DNA from: Lysobacter_K koreensis
Lineage (GTDB): Bacteria > Pseudomonadota > Gammaproteobacteria > Xanthomonadales > Xanthomonadaceae
Assembly (NCBI RefSeq): GCF_042677045.1
Contig: NZ_JBHTIH010000006.1
Location: 1-64,000, forward strand
DNA: 64,000 nucleotides
Reading direction: 5' to 3'
Shown: piece by piece, positions 1 to 7,912 of the stretch
How the letters are laid out: each line of letters begins with the position of its first letter
Position numbering within the stretch: the stretch's first letter is position 1
Notes under the pieces: generated by a model
Database searches by the model: none
Seen by the model: the letters and a program-made list of their open reading frames with translations, nothing else
What the model was told of the DNA's origin: nothing
Program-made: the position numbers and the translations under genes

Positions 1-129
1 CTCGCCACCGAAACGCTCGGCGCCCACCTTCGTCAGCGCTGCCGTCAGCGTGGTCTTGCCGTGGTCGACGTGGCCGATGGTGCCCACGTTCACGTGCGGC
101 TTGGTGCGCTCGAATTTACCCTTGGCCAT
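1..129 (-). CDS. tuf: Elongation factor Tu, N-terminal part only
   Basis: Partial gene running off the left edge; only the first 43 residues are visible. They begin MAKGKFERTKPHVNVGTIGH and include the P-loop GHVDHGKTT, which is diagnostic of EF-Tu, the GTPase that delivers aminoacyl-tRNA to the ribosome. A GAGAAG ribosome-binding site precedes the ATG. It is the last gene of a tRNA-Tyr, tRNA-Gly, tRNA-Thr, tuf run, the order of the E. coli tufB operon, so co-transcription with the tRNAs is likely. Confidence 0.97.
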   Translation of the reverse strand, partial: MAKGKFERTKPHVNVGTIGHVDHGKTTLTAALTKVGAERFGGE

Positions 130-181
130 GACTGTCGCTTCTCGTTTTTGGACGGATGGTGGTGGCGATGACTTGCGAATG

Positions 182-257
182 TGGTGCTCACGAAAGGAAT
201 CGAACCTTCGACCTCCTCCTTACCAAGGAGGTGCTCTACCGACTGAGCTACGTGAGC
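182..257 (-). tRNA. tRNA-Thr (anticodon GGT)
   Basis: A full cloverleaf of 76 nt can be drawn: 7-bp acceptor stem GCTCACG/CGTGAGC, anticodon loop TTGGTAA with GGT, and a T-arm with GTTCGATTC-type loop. The 3' CCA is encoded. It lies about 50 nt upstream of tuf on the same strand. Confidence 0.97.
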
Positions 258-294
258 GGATTGTTCCCAACAGGTTTCAGCAGCGGCGATTCAA

Positions 295-368
295 TGGAGC
301 GGAAGGCGGGAATCGAACCCGCGTAATCAGTTTGGAAAACTGATGTTCTACCATTGAACTACTCCCGC
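295..368 (-). tRNA. tRNA-Gly (anticodon TCC)
   Basis: A 74-nt cloverleaf with acceptor GCGGGAG, anticodon loop TTTCCAA (TCC) and encoded CCA. It is the middle tRNA of the tRNA-tuf cluster, 37 nt upstream of tRNA-Thr. Confidence 0.97.
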
Positions 369-498
369 GCCGAAACCACCGTGCTGGGCCTTGCGCCGGT
401 GGCTGGTAGGGCCGCCGGTACTGCGTGACGCACTTGCCTGATCAACTTACCTGACCAGCTTGCTTGATCGACCAGTGTAGAAGATTTCGCTTCTCAAC

Positions 499-584
499 TG
501 GTGGAGGGAGGTGGATTCGAACCACCGAAGGCGTAAGCCAGCAGATTTACAGTCTGCCCCCGTTGGCCGCTTGGGTATCCCTCC
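499..584 (-). tRNA. tRNA-Tyr (anticodon GTA)
   Basis: An 86-nt class II tRNA with a long variable arm, acceptor GGAGGGA/TCCCTCC, anticodon loop CTGTAAA (GTA) and encoded CCA. It is the first tRNA of the tuf cluster. The 130 nt between it and tRNA-Gly hold no gene. Confidence 0.97.
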
Positions 585-680
585 AAAGAGCCCGCAATTT
601 TGGCGGCCCCGTGGATGGATGTCAACGCATTCTGAACCCGGATTCGTACTTTGTTGCGCTACGACCGCGGCGATGCTTCG

Positions 681-738
681 CCGGGCGGGCTTCGACCCGC
701 CTCCCGGAATGGCGATGGCAGGTTGAAACCCGCCCTAC
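681..738. repeat. REP-like inverted repeat, short copy, abutting ychF
   Basis: Two GC-rich palindromic arms, GGGCGGGCTTCGACCCGCC and GGTTGAAACCCGCCCTA, separated by about 20 nt. The arms match those of the longer copies at 12831-12951 and 59030-59151. The outer CTA of the right arm is the complement of the ychF stop codon, so the repeat supplies that gene's terminator codon. The rest of 585-680 shows nothing recognisable. Confidence 0.7.
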
Positions 739-1826
739 ACGTTGAACAGGAAGTGCAGGATGTCGCCTTCCTTGACCAGGTAGTCCTTGCCTTCCTTGCG
801 CAGGCGGCCGGCGTCGCGCGCGCCCGCCTCGCCCTTGTACTGGATGAAATCGTCGTAGCCGACGGTCTCGGCGCGGATGAAGCCCTTCTCGAAATCGGTG
901 TGGATCACCCCGGCCGCCTGCGGCGCGGTCGAGCCGGCCTTCACCGTCCAGGCTCGTACTTCCTTAACGCCGGCAGTGAAGTAGGTCTGCAGGCCCAGCA
1001 GCTTGTAGGCGGCGCGGATCACCCGGTTCAGGCCGGGTTCGTCGAGCCCCAGGTCGGCCAGGAAGGCGTCGCGGTCGGCATCCTCGAGCTGGCTGAGCTC
1101 TTCCTCGATCGCGGCCGAGACCGGCACGACCTCGGCACCCTCGCCCGCCGCGCGGGCACGCACGGCGTCCAGGTGCGGGTTGTTCTCGAAGCCGTCCTCC
1201 AGCACGTTGGCGACGTACATCACCGGCTTCAGGGTCAGCAGGAACAGGTCGCGGACCGCCAGCCGGTCGTCCTCGGACAGGCCCAGCGCGCGCGCCGGCT
1301 TGCCCGAATCCAGCCCGGCGCGGACCCGGCCGAGCACCTCGGCGCGGACCTTGGCGTCCTTGTCGCCGGTCTTGGCCGAGCGCTCGGCCCGCTGCAGGGC
1401 GCGCTCGACCGAGTCCAGGTCGGCCAGCGCCAGCTCGGTATCGATGGTCTCGATATCGGCGATCGGGTCGACCTTGTTGTTGACGTGGATGACGTCGGGG
1501 TTCTCGAAGCAGCGCACCACGTGGGTGATCGCGTCGACCTCGCGGATGTGCGACAGGAACTTGTTGCCCAGGCCCTCGCCGCTGGCGGCGCCGGCCACCA
1601 GGCCGGCGATGTCGACGAACTCGACCGCGGTCGGGATCAGCTTCTGCGGGTTGACGATCCCGGCCAGCGCGTTCAGGCGCGGGTCCGGCACCGGCACCAC
1701 GCCGACGTTGGGCTCGATCGTGCAGAACGGGAAGTTGGCCGCGGCGATGCCGGCCTTGGTCAGGGCATTGAAGAGGGTCGACTTGCCGACGTTGGGCAGG
1801 CCGACGATGCCGCATTTGATGCCCAT
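735..1826 (-). CDS. ychF: Redox-regulated ATPase/GTPase YchF (OLA1 family)
   Basis: A 363-residue protein, the family's usual length. The N-terminus MGIKCGIVGLPNVGKST carries the P-loop GLPNVGKST at residues 8-16, and the switch region VDIAGLVAGAASGEGLGNKF follows. The C-terminal TGS-like domain ends GDILHFLFNV, as in E. coli YchF. YchF is a ribosome-associated ATPase linked to stress responses. An in-frame upstream ATG nine codons earlier is rejected because the family always starts MG(F/I)KCGIVGLP. It follows pth by about 85 nt, as in many proteobacteria. The TAG stop is the first triplet of a REP-like arm. Confidence 0.97.
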   Translation of the reverse strand: MGIKCGIVGLPNVGKSTLFNALTKAGIAAANFPFCTIEPNVGVVPVPDPRLNALAGIVNPQKLIPTAVEFVDIAGLVAGAASGEGLGNKFLSHIREVDAITHVVRCFENPDVIHVNNKVDPIADIETIDTELALADLDSVERALQRAERSAKTGDKDAKVRAEVLGRVRAGLDSGKPARALGLSEDDRLAVRDLFLLTLKPVMYVANVLEDGFENNPHLDAVRARAAGEGAEVVPVSAAIEEELSQLEDADRDAFLADLGLDEPGLNRVIRAAYKLLGLQTYFTAGVKEVRAWTVKAGSTAPQAAGVIHTDFEKGFIRAETVGYDDFIQYKGEAGARDAGRLRKEGKDYLVKEGDILHFLFNV

Positions 1827-1910
1827 GACGCTGTACTCGCTGTGGTGCGACACCGGCAGCTGCCGGCGTCGTGGAAATGTGTGCCTTCGACCGGAGGGAA
1901 TCGATAGGCG

Positions 1911-2492
1911 TCAGGCGCGCGGCGTGTGCAGCCGCTTCATCGCCTCGTTGATGTCACCCGTGACCGCCAGCGGCAGCACGTCGAGCGCGTCGTCGATGGC
2001 GCGCAGGATCGCCGCCTCGTCGTCGCGGCCCGGACGGCCCAGCACCCACGGGGTGACCTTGTCCTTGTGGCCCGGGTGGCCAATACCCACCCGCAGCCTA
2101 TGGAATTGCCCATGCCCGAGCAGGCGCATGCTGTCGCGCAGGCCGTTCTGGCCGCCATGGCCGCCGTCGAACTTGAGCCGCGCGGTGCCTGGCGGCAGGT
2201 CGAGCTCGTCGTGCGCCAGCAGCGCCTCGTCCGGCTCGATCTTCCAGTAGCGCATCGCGGCGGTGACCGACTTGCCCGACAGGTTCATGAACGTGGCCGG
2301 CTTCAGCAGCCAGACCGGGGTGCCTGCGATCTCGACCTTGGCGGTCTCGCCGAACAGCTTGGATTCCAGGCCGAAACGCCCGCCCAGCTTTTCCGCGAGG
2401 GCGTCCACAAACCAGAACCCGGCGTTGTGCCGGGTCCGGGCGTGCTCGGGACCGGGATTCCCCAGCCCGACGATAAGGCGCAAACCCGCCAT
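1911..2492 (-). CDS. pth: Peptidyl-tRNA hydrolase
   Basis: A 193-residue cytosolic enzyme that cleaves peptidyl-tRNA released from stalled ribosomes. It begins MAGLRLIVGLGNPGPEHARTRHNAGF, and the catalytic His lies in the TRHNAG motif near residue 22. The conserved block LLKPATFMNLSGK follows near residues 60-75. The frame is open further upstream, but the family signature begins at this ATG. It sits between rplY and ychF, the usual order in gammaproteobacteria. Confidence 0.97.
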   Translation of the reverse strand: MAGLRLIVGLGNPGPEHARTRHNAGFWFVDALAEKLGGRFGLESKLFGETAKVEIAGTPVWLLKPATFMNLSGKSVTAAMRYWKIEPDEALLAHDELDLPPGTARLKFDGGHGGQNGLRDSMRLLGHGQFHRLRVGIGHPGHKDKVTPWVLGRPGRDDEAAILRAIDDALDVLPLAVTGDINEAMKRLHTPRA

Positions 2493-2561
2493 CGATGACA
2501 GTGCCAAGCGGCGCGGACGTGCCGGGACGCCTGCACGGGCAGGCATCCCGACCCGACGCGA

Positions 2562-3224
2562 TTACTTGGCGTCGTCCTTCTTGGCGGCCTTGGCGGCCGG
2601 CACTTCGGCCGTTTCGGCAGCGGCTTCGGTGGTTTCCTCGGCCTCGACGCGGCCGTGCTTGGCGATGACCACGGCCACGTCGTGTTCCTTGCCCAGCTTC
2701 AGCTCGGGCAGCTCGACACCCTTGGGCAGCTTCAGGTCCGACAGGTGGACGATGTCGCCGACCGCCAGCGTGGCCAGGTCGATCTCGATGAACTCCGGCA
2801 GGTCGGCCGGCAGGCAGCTGACACTGACCTCGTTGAGCTCGTGCAGCACGACCACGTCGGCGGCCTTGCCGGCCGGCGAGCTGTCCTGGTTCAGGAAGTG
2901 CAGCGGCACCTTGGCCCGCAGCGCCTGGTTGGCGTCCACGCGCAGGAAGTCCAGGTGCATGATGATCTGCTTGTACGGGTGGCGCTGCATGTCACGCAGC
3001 AGCACGCTCTCGACCTTGCCGTCGACGTCGAGGCTGAGGATCGACGAGTAGAACCACTCGTTCTGGCTGGCCAGCCAGATCTTCTCGTGGTCGAGCTGGA
3101 TCGGCTTCGGCGCGGCGCTGCCGCCGTAGACGATGGCCGGGATGCTGGCGGCATGGCGCAGGCGGCGGCTCGCACCCTTCCCCTCGACATTGCGGCCAGT
3201 GGCCTTGATGGTGTGTTCGGACAT
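2562..3224 (-). CDS. rplY: 50S ribosomal protein L25/general stress protein Ctc
   Basis: A 220-residue long form of L25. The N-terminal 5S-rRNA-binding domain begins near TIKATGRNVEGKGASRRLR and is followed by the TL5-type beta domain (around residues 95-185). The tail is a low-complexity Ala/Glu/Lys stretch ending AAKKDDAK. Length and layout fit the CTC family. It is flanked by prs and pth on the same strand; a perfect hairpin separates it from prs. Confidence 0.96.
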   Translation of the reverse strand: MSEHTIKATGRNVEGKGASRRLRHAASIPAIVYGGSAAPKPIQLDHEKIWLASQNEWFYSSILSLDVDGKVESVLLRDMQRHPYKQIIMHLDFLRVDANQALRAKVPLHFLNQDSSPAGKAADVVVLHELNEVSVSCLPADLPEFIEIDLATLAVGDIVHLSDLKLPKGVELPELKLGKEHDVAVVIAKHGRVEAEETTEAAAETAEVPAAKAAKKDDAK

Positions 3225-3299
3225 TTCGTGTACTCACTTTGCTTGCAGGATCCGCCTCGCGGCGGTGGAAACGCTCATCCGCGACCAGATGAGCGGGTT

Positions 3300-3325
3300 G
3301 CGTCGCCGGACGGATCCGGCGACGC
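3300..3325 (-). terminator. Perfect stem-loop between prs and rplY
   Basis: An 11-bp perfect stem (GCGTCGCCGGA with its complement) around a 4-nt loop lies about 15 nt after the prs stop. No T-tract follows on the minus strand, so it is more likely an mRNA-stability or attenuation hairpin than a strong intrinsic terminator. Confidence 0.45.
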
Positions 3326-3339
3326 GGGTTTGGGTGCGC

Positions 3340-4299
3340 TCAGTCGACGTAGAGCGAGCTGACCGATTCGCCGAAGGCGATGCGGCGGATGGTCTCGGCC
3401 AGCAACTCGGCGACCGAGAGCTGACGGATCTTGCCGCACGCCCGCGCCGCCTCGGTCAGCGGGATTGTGTCGGTCACCACCAGCTCGTCGAGCGAGGACT
3501 TGCTGACGTTGTCGATCGCCGCGCCCGACAGCACCGGGTGGGTGCAGTAGGCGACGACCTTGAGCGCGCCGCGCGCCTTGAGGGCAGCGGCAGCGGCGCA
3601 CAGGGTGCCGGCGGTGTCGACAATGTCGTCGACCAGCACGCAGATCTTGCCCTCGACGTCGCCGATGATGTTCATCACCGTCGACACGTTGGCGCGCGGG
3701 CGGCGCTTGTCGATGATCGCCAGGTCGGCGTCGTCGAGGCGCTTGGCGATCGCCCGGGCGCGCACCACGCCGCCCACGTCGGGCGAAACCACGATCAGGT
3801 TGTCGGTGCCATGCGCGCGCCAGATGTCGGCCAGCAGCAGCGGCGAGGCATAGACGTTATCGACCGGCATGTCGAAAAAGCCTTGGATCTGGTCGGCGTG
3901 CAGGTCGACCGTCAACACCCGGTCGGTGCCGACCGCGCTGAACATCTTGGCCGCGACCTTGGCCGTGATCGGCACCCGCGAGGAACGCGGGCGGCGATCC
4001 TGGCGGGCGTAGCCGAAGTACGGCACCACCGCGGTCACGCTGCTGACCGAGGCGCGCTTGAGCGCGTCCACCAGCACCAGCAGCTCCACCAGGTTCTCGG
4101 CACTCGGCGCGCAGGTCGACTGGATCACGAACACTTCCTGCCGGCGCACGTTCTCCTCGATCTCGACCTGCACCTCGCCGTCGGAGAAGGTGCCGACCAG
4201 CGCCTTGCCCAGGCGGATGCCGAGCTCCTTGCACACCGCCTGCGCGAGCGGGCGGTTGGCATTGCCGCTGAACACCAGCAGGCTGCGATCGTTCTTCAC
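3340..4299 (-). CDS. prs: Ribose-phosphate pyrophosphokinase
   Basis: A 319-residue cytosolic enzyme making PRPP from ribose 5-phosphate and ATP. The start chosen is GTG, giving (M)KNDRSLLVFSGNANRPLA, because this matches the family N-terminus and has GGAG eight nt upstream. The catalytic flexible-loop region PYFGYARQDRR is near residues 93-105, and the PRPP-binding loop VLVDDIVDTAGT is near residues 218-230. It lies downstream of tRNA-Gln and ispE and upstream of rplY. Confidence 0.97.
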   Translation of the reverse strand: MKNDRSLLVFSGNANRPLAQAVCKELGIRLGKALVGTFSDGEVQVEIEENVRRQEVFVIQSTCAPSAENLVELLVLVDALKRASVSSVTAVVPYFGYARQDRRPRSSRVPITAKVAAKMFSAVGTDRVLTVDLHADQIQGFFDMPVDNVYASPLLLADIWRAHGTDNLIVVSPDVGGVVRARAIAKRLDDADLAIIDKRRPRANVSTVMNIIGDVEGKICVLVDDIVDTAGTLCAAAAALKARGALKVVAYCTHPVLSGAAIDNVSKSSLDELVVTDTIPLTEAARACGKIRQLSVAELLAETIRRIAFGESVSSLYVD

Positions 4300-4404
4300 T
4301 TGCCTATCTCCGCTTCGCTCTGACCGTGGCGGAAGTTCGTACCCGATCCGGCCCACGAAGCCCGACCAAGCCTTGCATCACACAGGAACACGACAACCGA
4401 TTTT

Positions 4405-4481
4405 TGGCAGGGGCGGTAGGATTCGAACCTACGAATGCCAGGATCAAAACCTGGTGCCTTGGGCCTCTTGGCGACGCCCCT
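4405..4481 (-). tRNA. tRNA-Gln (anticodon TTG), overlapping the ispE 3' end
   Basis: A 77-nt cloverleaf with acceptor AGGGGCG/CGCCCCT, anticodon loop TTTTGAT (TTG), T-loop TTCGAAT and encoded CCA. Its first 38 nt overlap the last 12 codons and stop of the ispE frame on the same strand. Maturation by RNase P would therefore cut inside the ispE message. Confidence 0.95.
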
Positions 4482-5358
4482 GCGGAACAACCTGTGTTTC
4501 GAGCGCGTCGTGCAGCGGTGACCGCGCGACGCCGGCCGCGACCCAGGCGGTGAAGCCCGGGGGCAACTCCGCCAGCGCCGCTTCGGCCGATTCGCGGCTC
4601 GCGAACTCGACGAAACAGCCGCTGCCGGACCCGGTCAGGCGCGCCGAACCGATCCGCGACAACACCGCCAACGCCGCCTCGACGGCGGGTTCGCGCGCGC
4701 GCAATACCGGCTCGAAAGCATTCCCGAGCGGTTTACCCGAAACGAAGTCGGCCATTGTCGCGGGCGCGGCATCGCGCGTCAATTCAGGGGACTGGAACAA
4801 AACCGCGGTCGGGGCCGGCACGCCGGGGTCGCCCAGCACGTACCAGGCGGGCGGCAGGTCGACCGGCGCGAGGCGCTCGCCGACCCCTTCGGCCCAGGCG
4901 TTGCGGCCGCGGACGAAGACCGGCACGTCGGCGCCGAGCTGCAGCCCCAACTCCGCGAGCCGATCCACATCGAGTCCGGCCTCCCACAAGGCATTGAGCG
5001 CCACCAGCACGGTGGCCGCATCGGACGAGCCGCCACCAAAGCCTCCACCAAGCGGGATCGACTTTTCGACGACGATATCGACACCTTTCGCGCATTTAGC
5101 TGCTGATTGCAACAAATACGCCGCGCGAACCGTCAGGTCGTCGGCCTCGGCCACGCCCGGCGCCGAGGCGCCGTGGCGGACGATCCGGCCGTCGTCGCGC
5201 AGCCGCAGGCGGACGCTGTCGCCCCAGTCGAGCAGCCGGAACACGGTCTGCAACTGGTGGTAACCGTCGGGCCGGCGGCCGGTGATGCGCAGGAACAGGT
5301 TCAGCTTGGCCGGGGCGGGCCAGCGGGTCCATTCCTTGAGGGGGTTGGGATCGGTCAT
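4444..5358 (-). CDS. ispE: 4-diphosphocytidyl-2-C-methyl-D-erythritol kinase
   Basis: A 304-residue GHMP kinase of the non-mevalonate isoprenoid pathway. The substrate motif PAPAKLNLFLRITGRRPDGYH is near residues 13-33 and the ATP loop IPLGGGFGGGSSDAA near residues 95-110. The ATG precedes DPNPLKEWTRWPAPAKLN; an upstream open stretch has no family similarity. The last residues (QVVPQGRRQEAQGTRF) are encoded by the 5' part of tRNA-Gln, which suggests that the ancestral stop was lost. It lies between lolB and prs, the usual gammaproteobacterial neighbourhood. Confidence 0.96.
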   Translation of the reverse strand: MTDPNPLKEWTRWPAPAKLNLFLRITGRRPDGYHQLQTVFRLLDWGDSVRLRLRDDGRIVRHGASAPGVAEADDLTVRAAYLLQSAAKCAKGVDIVVEKSIPLGGGFGGGSSDAATVLVALNALWEAGLDVDRLAELGLQLGADVPVFVRGRNAWAEGVGERLAPVDLPPAWYVLGDPGVPAPTAVLFQSPELTRDAAPATMADFVSGKPLGNAFEPVLRAREPAVEAALAVLSRIGSARLTGSGSGCFVEFASRESAEAALAELPPGFTAWVAAGVARSPLHDALETQVVPQGRRQEAQGTRF

Positions 5359-5428
5359 ACCAGTGGGGGCCGAGCTCGGCGGGTGCTCGCGGCAGCAGCC
5401 GCGGGAGGGCGATGAACGCAATCGCGCG

Positions 5429-6091
5429 CTAGGGCTCGCCCGGATTCCATGCATCGACGATCAGGCGCACCCGGGCGTCGCCGCGGCGCGCGTCCAGGCG
5501 CGCGGGCAGCGCCTGCGCGTCGGCGCTGGCCGCGCCCGCGGCTGCGTCCGGCCAGCGGTAGTCGATTTCCCAGCCGCCCTGGGCGAGGCGGGCGAGGCGG
5601 CCGTCGGCGCCGTAGCTGACCACGGCCGGGCCCAGCCCGTCGGCGCGCACGCCACGAACCCACTCGGCCAGCGCCGCCACCGGAATGTCCCAGCCGGTCG
5701 CCGCGCGCAGCAGCTCGCCGGCATCGGCGCCCTCGCGCGGGCCGCCGTCGATGCCTTCCAGCCGCGCGCCGGCCGCATCGCCGGCCAGGCGCCAGCTCTG
5801 GCGGGTGACAGGCGCACTCAGCGAAACCTCATAACGCGGGCCCACCTGCTGCCAGTCGATGCGGCCGCTGCCGCCGTTGCGCCCGTTCGACACCGCGATC
5901 CGGCCCGCGAGCGACCAGTCGGGCTCGCCACGCAGCGCGGCTTCGCGCGCCAGCTGGCGCGCCTGCGCGGCGGCGACCTCGGCCGCCGGCAGGCTGGTTC
6001 GGATCGGCTGGGTGGTCGCGCAGGTGGCGAGCAGCGCGACCGTGGCCGCGACCAGCAACGCGCGCGACGCCGCCGCGATGCGCCGCGTCAT
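5429..6091 (-). CDS. lolB: Outer-membrane lipoprotein receptor LolB
   Basis: A 220-residue lipoprotein that inserts lipoproteins into the outer membrane. The start MTRRIAAASRALLVAATVA gives a signal peptide with a lipobox-like LLATC, Cys at about residue 23. The threonine before the cysteine is atypical (usually G, A or S). The LolB block DWSLAGRIAVSNGRNGGSGRIDWQQ is at about residues 58-82. It overlaps the upstream TPR gene by 4 nt (ATGA) and precedes ispE, the conserved lolB-ispE-prs order. Confidence 0.92.
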   Translation of the reverse strand: MTRRIAAASRALLVAATVALLATCATTQPIRTSLPAAEVAAAQARQLAREAALRGEPDWSLAGRIAVSNGRNGGSGRIDWQQVGPRYEVSLSAPVTRQSWRLAGDAAGARLEGIDGGPREGADAGELLRAATGWDIPVAALAEWVRGVRADGLGPAVVSYGADGRLARLAQGGWEIDYRWPDAAAGAASADAQALPARLDARRGDARVRLIVDAWNPGEP

Positions 6092-7824
6092 GCGCCGGTC
6101 TTCGCCAGCGCGCGCTTGAGGGCGCGGCTTTCGGGGTCGAGCTTGCGCGCTTCCTCGAAGTACTTGCGCGCCTCGTCGGTCCGGCGCAGCGCCCATAGCA
6201 CCTCGCCCAAGTGCGCGGCGATCTCGGCGTCCTTCTGCAGGGTGAAGGCGCGGCGCAGTTCGACCAGCGCTTCCTCGTTGCGGCCCAGGCGGTAGAGCAC
6301 CCAGCCGTGGCTGTCGATGATCGCGGCGTTGTCGGGCTCGGCGGTACGCGCCCGGTCGATCAGCTCCAGCGCTTCCTGGTAGCGGGTGGTGCGGTCGGCG
6401 AGCGTGTAGCCCAGTGCGTTCAATGCGGCGACACTGTCGGGCTCGGCGACCAGGATCCGGCGCAGGTCGGCCTCGGCGCGCGGGATGTCGTCGCGGCGCT
6501 CATAGCTCAGGGCGCGCGCGTAAAGGATCTCGGGCTCGTCGGGAAACGCGGCCAGGCCGCGGGCGAACGCGTCGAGCTCGCCGGCGGGATTCTTGTCCTT
6601 CTCGCGCAACGCCGCCTCGAGCAGGTAGGCGTCGCGGCGCGCGTCCTCGTGCACGGCGGCGTCGGCCTGCAGGTCGGTCAGCGACTTGTAGGCTTCCGCG
6701 CCGCGGCCGAGTTCGTGCAGCACGTTGGCGCCGCGCAGCAGCGCCGGCCAGCGCTGCGGGCCGCCGGGGACGCCGCGGTACCACGCCAGCGCCTCCTCGT
6801 TGCGTTCCAGGAACTCGGCGACCTGGCCCAGCAGCAGGCGTCGCTGCGGATCGGGCTTGGCGGCGGTGCGGCCGAGTTCCTCGTAGAGCTTGGCCAGCGC
6901 GGCATTGTCCTTGGCGCGCGCCAGCAACGAGGCGCGCAGCGCGTAGCTCTGCTCGTCCTGCGGGCCGCGCGCGAGCGTGGCCGCGGCGCTGGCGAGGTCG
7001 CCGAGCTGGTCGTACTCGCTGGCGATCGCCAGCCGCAATTCGGCGTTGCCGTCGGCCTGCGCGGCAACGCTGGCTAGCACCGCGCGCGCCTCATCGGGCT
7101 TGTCGGCCTCGCGCAGCTGGCTGGCGCGAAGCAGCGCCACGCGCGGCTCGCCGGGAAAACGGCGCACGACTTCGCTGACGATGCGCTCGGCCAGCACCGG
7201 CTGGTCGAGCCGCTGGGCCAGGCCGCCAAAGGCCAGCCAGGCCTGCAGCCGGGTCGGAATGAGGTTGCGGTCGACCAGGTGCTCGAGCAGGCGCGCGGCC
7301 TGCTGCGGGTCGCGCGCGCCGGCGCCGATCACGCCCAGCGCCTGGCGCCAGCCGTCGTCGCCGGGCGCGCGCAGCAGCGCGGCCAGGTGCGTGCGGGCGG
7401 CGCGGTCGTCGCCGCGGCGCAGGGCCAGGGTGGCCTCGGCGGCGAGCAGCGATTGCGCGTCGGCGCCGGGGCGGGTCTTGGCCAGCGAGCGCCACAGGTC
7501 GAGCGCGGCGCGGGCGCGGACGTCGTCCTTGGCCAGCAGCGCGATCCGGGTCGCGCGCTCGGCCAGCGCGGCATCGTTGGCGGCGCGGGCGGCGTCGAGA
7601 TAGGCCTTGGCCGCCTCGTCCAGCTTGCCGGCCTGCAGCGCGAATTCGCCGGCCAGCAGCGGCTCCAGCGAGCGGCCGGTGGGGTCGTCCGCGGGCGGCG
7701 GATTCGCAGCCTCCGCGGGCGTAGCCAGCAGCGCTAGCAGCAACGCGGCGGCGAGGAACATGCGCAGGAGGTGGTGGACAGCTGGTGGCATCGAGTCGGG
7801 GAACCTAGTCAGCAACGCAGGCAT
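6088..7824 (-). CDS. Exported tetratricopeptide-repeat protein
   Basis: A 578-residue TPR protein of unknown specific function. A hydrophobic segment MFLAAALLLALLATPAEA (residues 22-39) looks like a signal peptide ending AEA-A. Many degenerate TPR units follow; the clearest are near residues 430-560, including ALNALGYTLADRTTRYQEAL and SHGWVLYRLGRNEEAL. The ATG chosen has GAGG six nt upstream; ATGs at 7791 or 7761 would give a shorter n-region. It is translationally coupled to lolB (ATGA overlap), so a link to envelope biogenesis is plausible but inferred. Confidence 0.85.
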   Translation of the reverse strand: MPALLTRFPDSMPPAVHHLLRMFLAAALLLALLATPAEAANPPPADDPTGRSLEPLLAGEFALQAGKLDEAAKAYLDAARAANDAALAERATRIALLAKDDVRARAALDLWRSLAKTRPGADAQSLLAAEATLALRRGDDRAARTHLAALLRAPGDDGWRQALGVIGAGARDPQQAARLLEHLVDRNLIPTRLQAWLAFGGLAQRLDQPVLAERIVSEVVRRFPGEPRVALLRASQLREADKPDEARAVLASVAAQADGNAELRLAIASEYDQLGDLASAAATLARGPQDEQSYALRASLLARAKDNAALAKLYEELGRTAAKPDPQRRLLLGQVAEFLERNEEALAWYRGVPGGPQRWPALLRGANVLHELGRGAEAYKSLTDLQADAAVHEDARRDAYLLEAALREKDKNPAGELDAFARGLAAFPDEPEILYARALSYERRDDIPRAEADLRRILVAEPDSVAALNALGYTLADRTTRYQEALELIDRARTAEPDNAAIIDSHGWVLYRLGRNEEALVELRRAFTLQKDAEIAAHLGEVLWALRRTDEARKYFEEARKLDPESRALKRALAKTGA

Positions 7825-7827
7825 TTA

Positions 7828-7854
7828 TTGCCTCGAAGCCGGGGCCGGTAGAAT
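7828..7854 (+). promoter_or_regulatory. Candidate sigma-70 promoter for hemA
   Basis: TTGCCT at 7828-7833 and TAGAAT at 7849-7854, separated by 15 bp, lie about 60 nt upstream of the hemA GTG. The spacing is short, so this is only a reasonable candidate within the divergent hemA/TPR intergenic region. Confidence 0.35.
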
Positions 7855-7912
7855 GTCGGCCCTCGGCAGCCAGCAGCTTATCGCAAGCGCCTGAACGGAA
7901 ATTGCCCCACCC

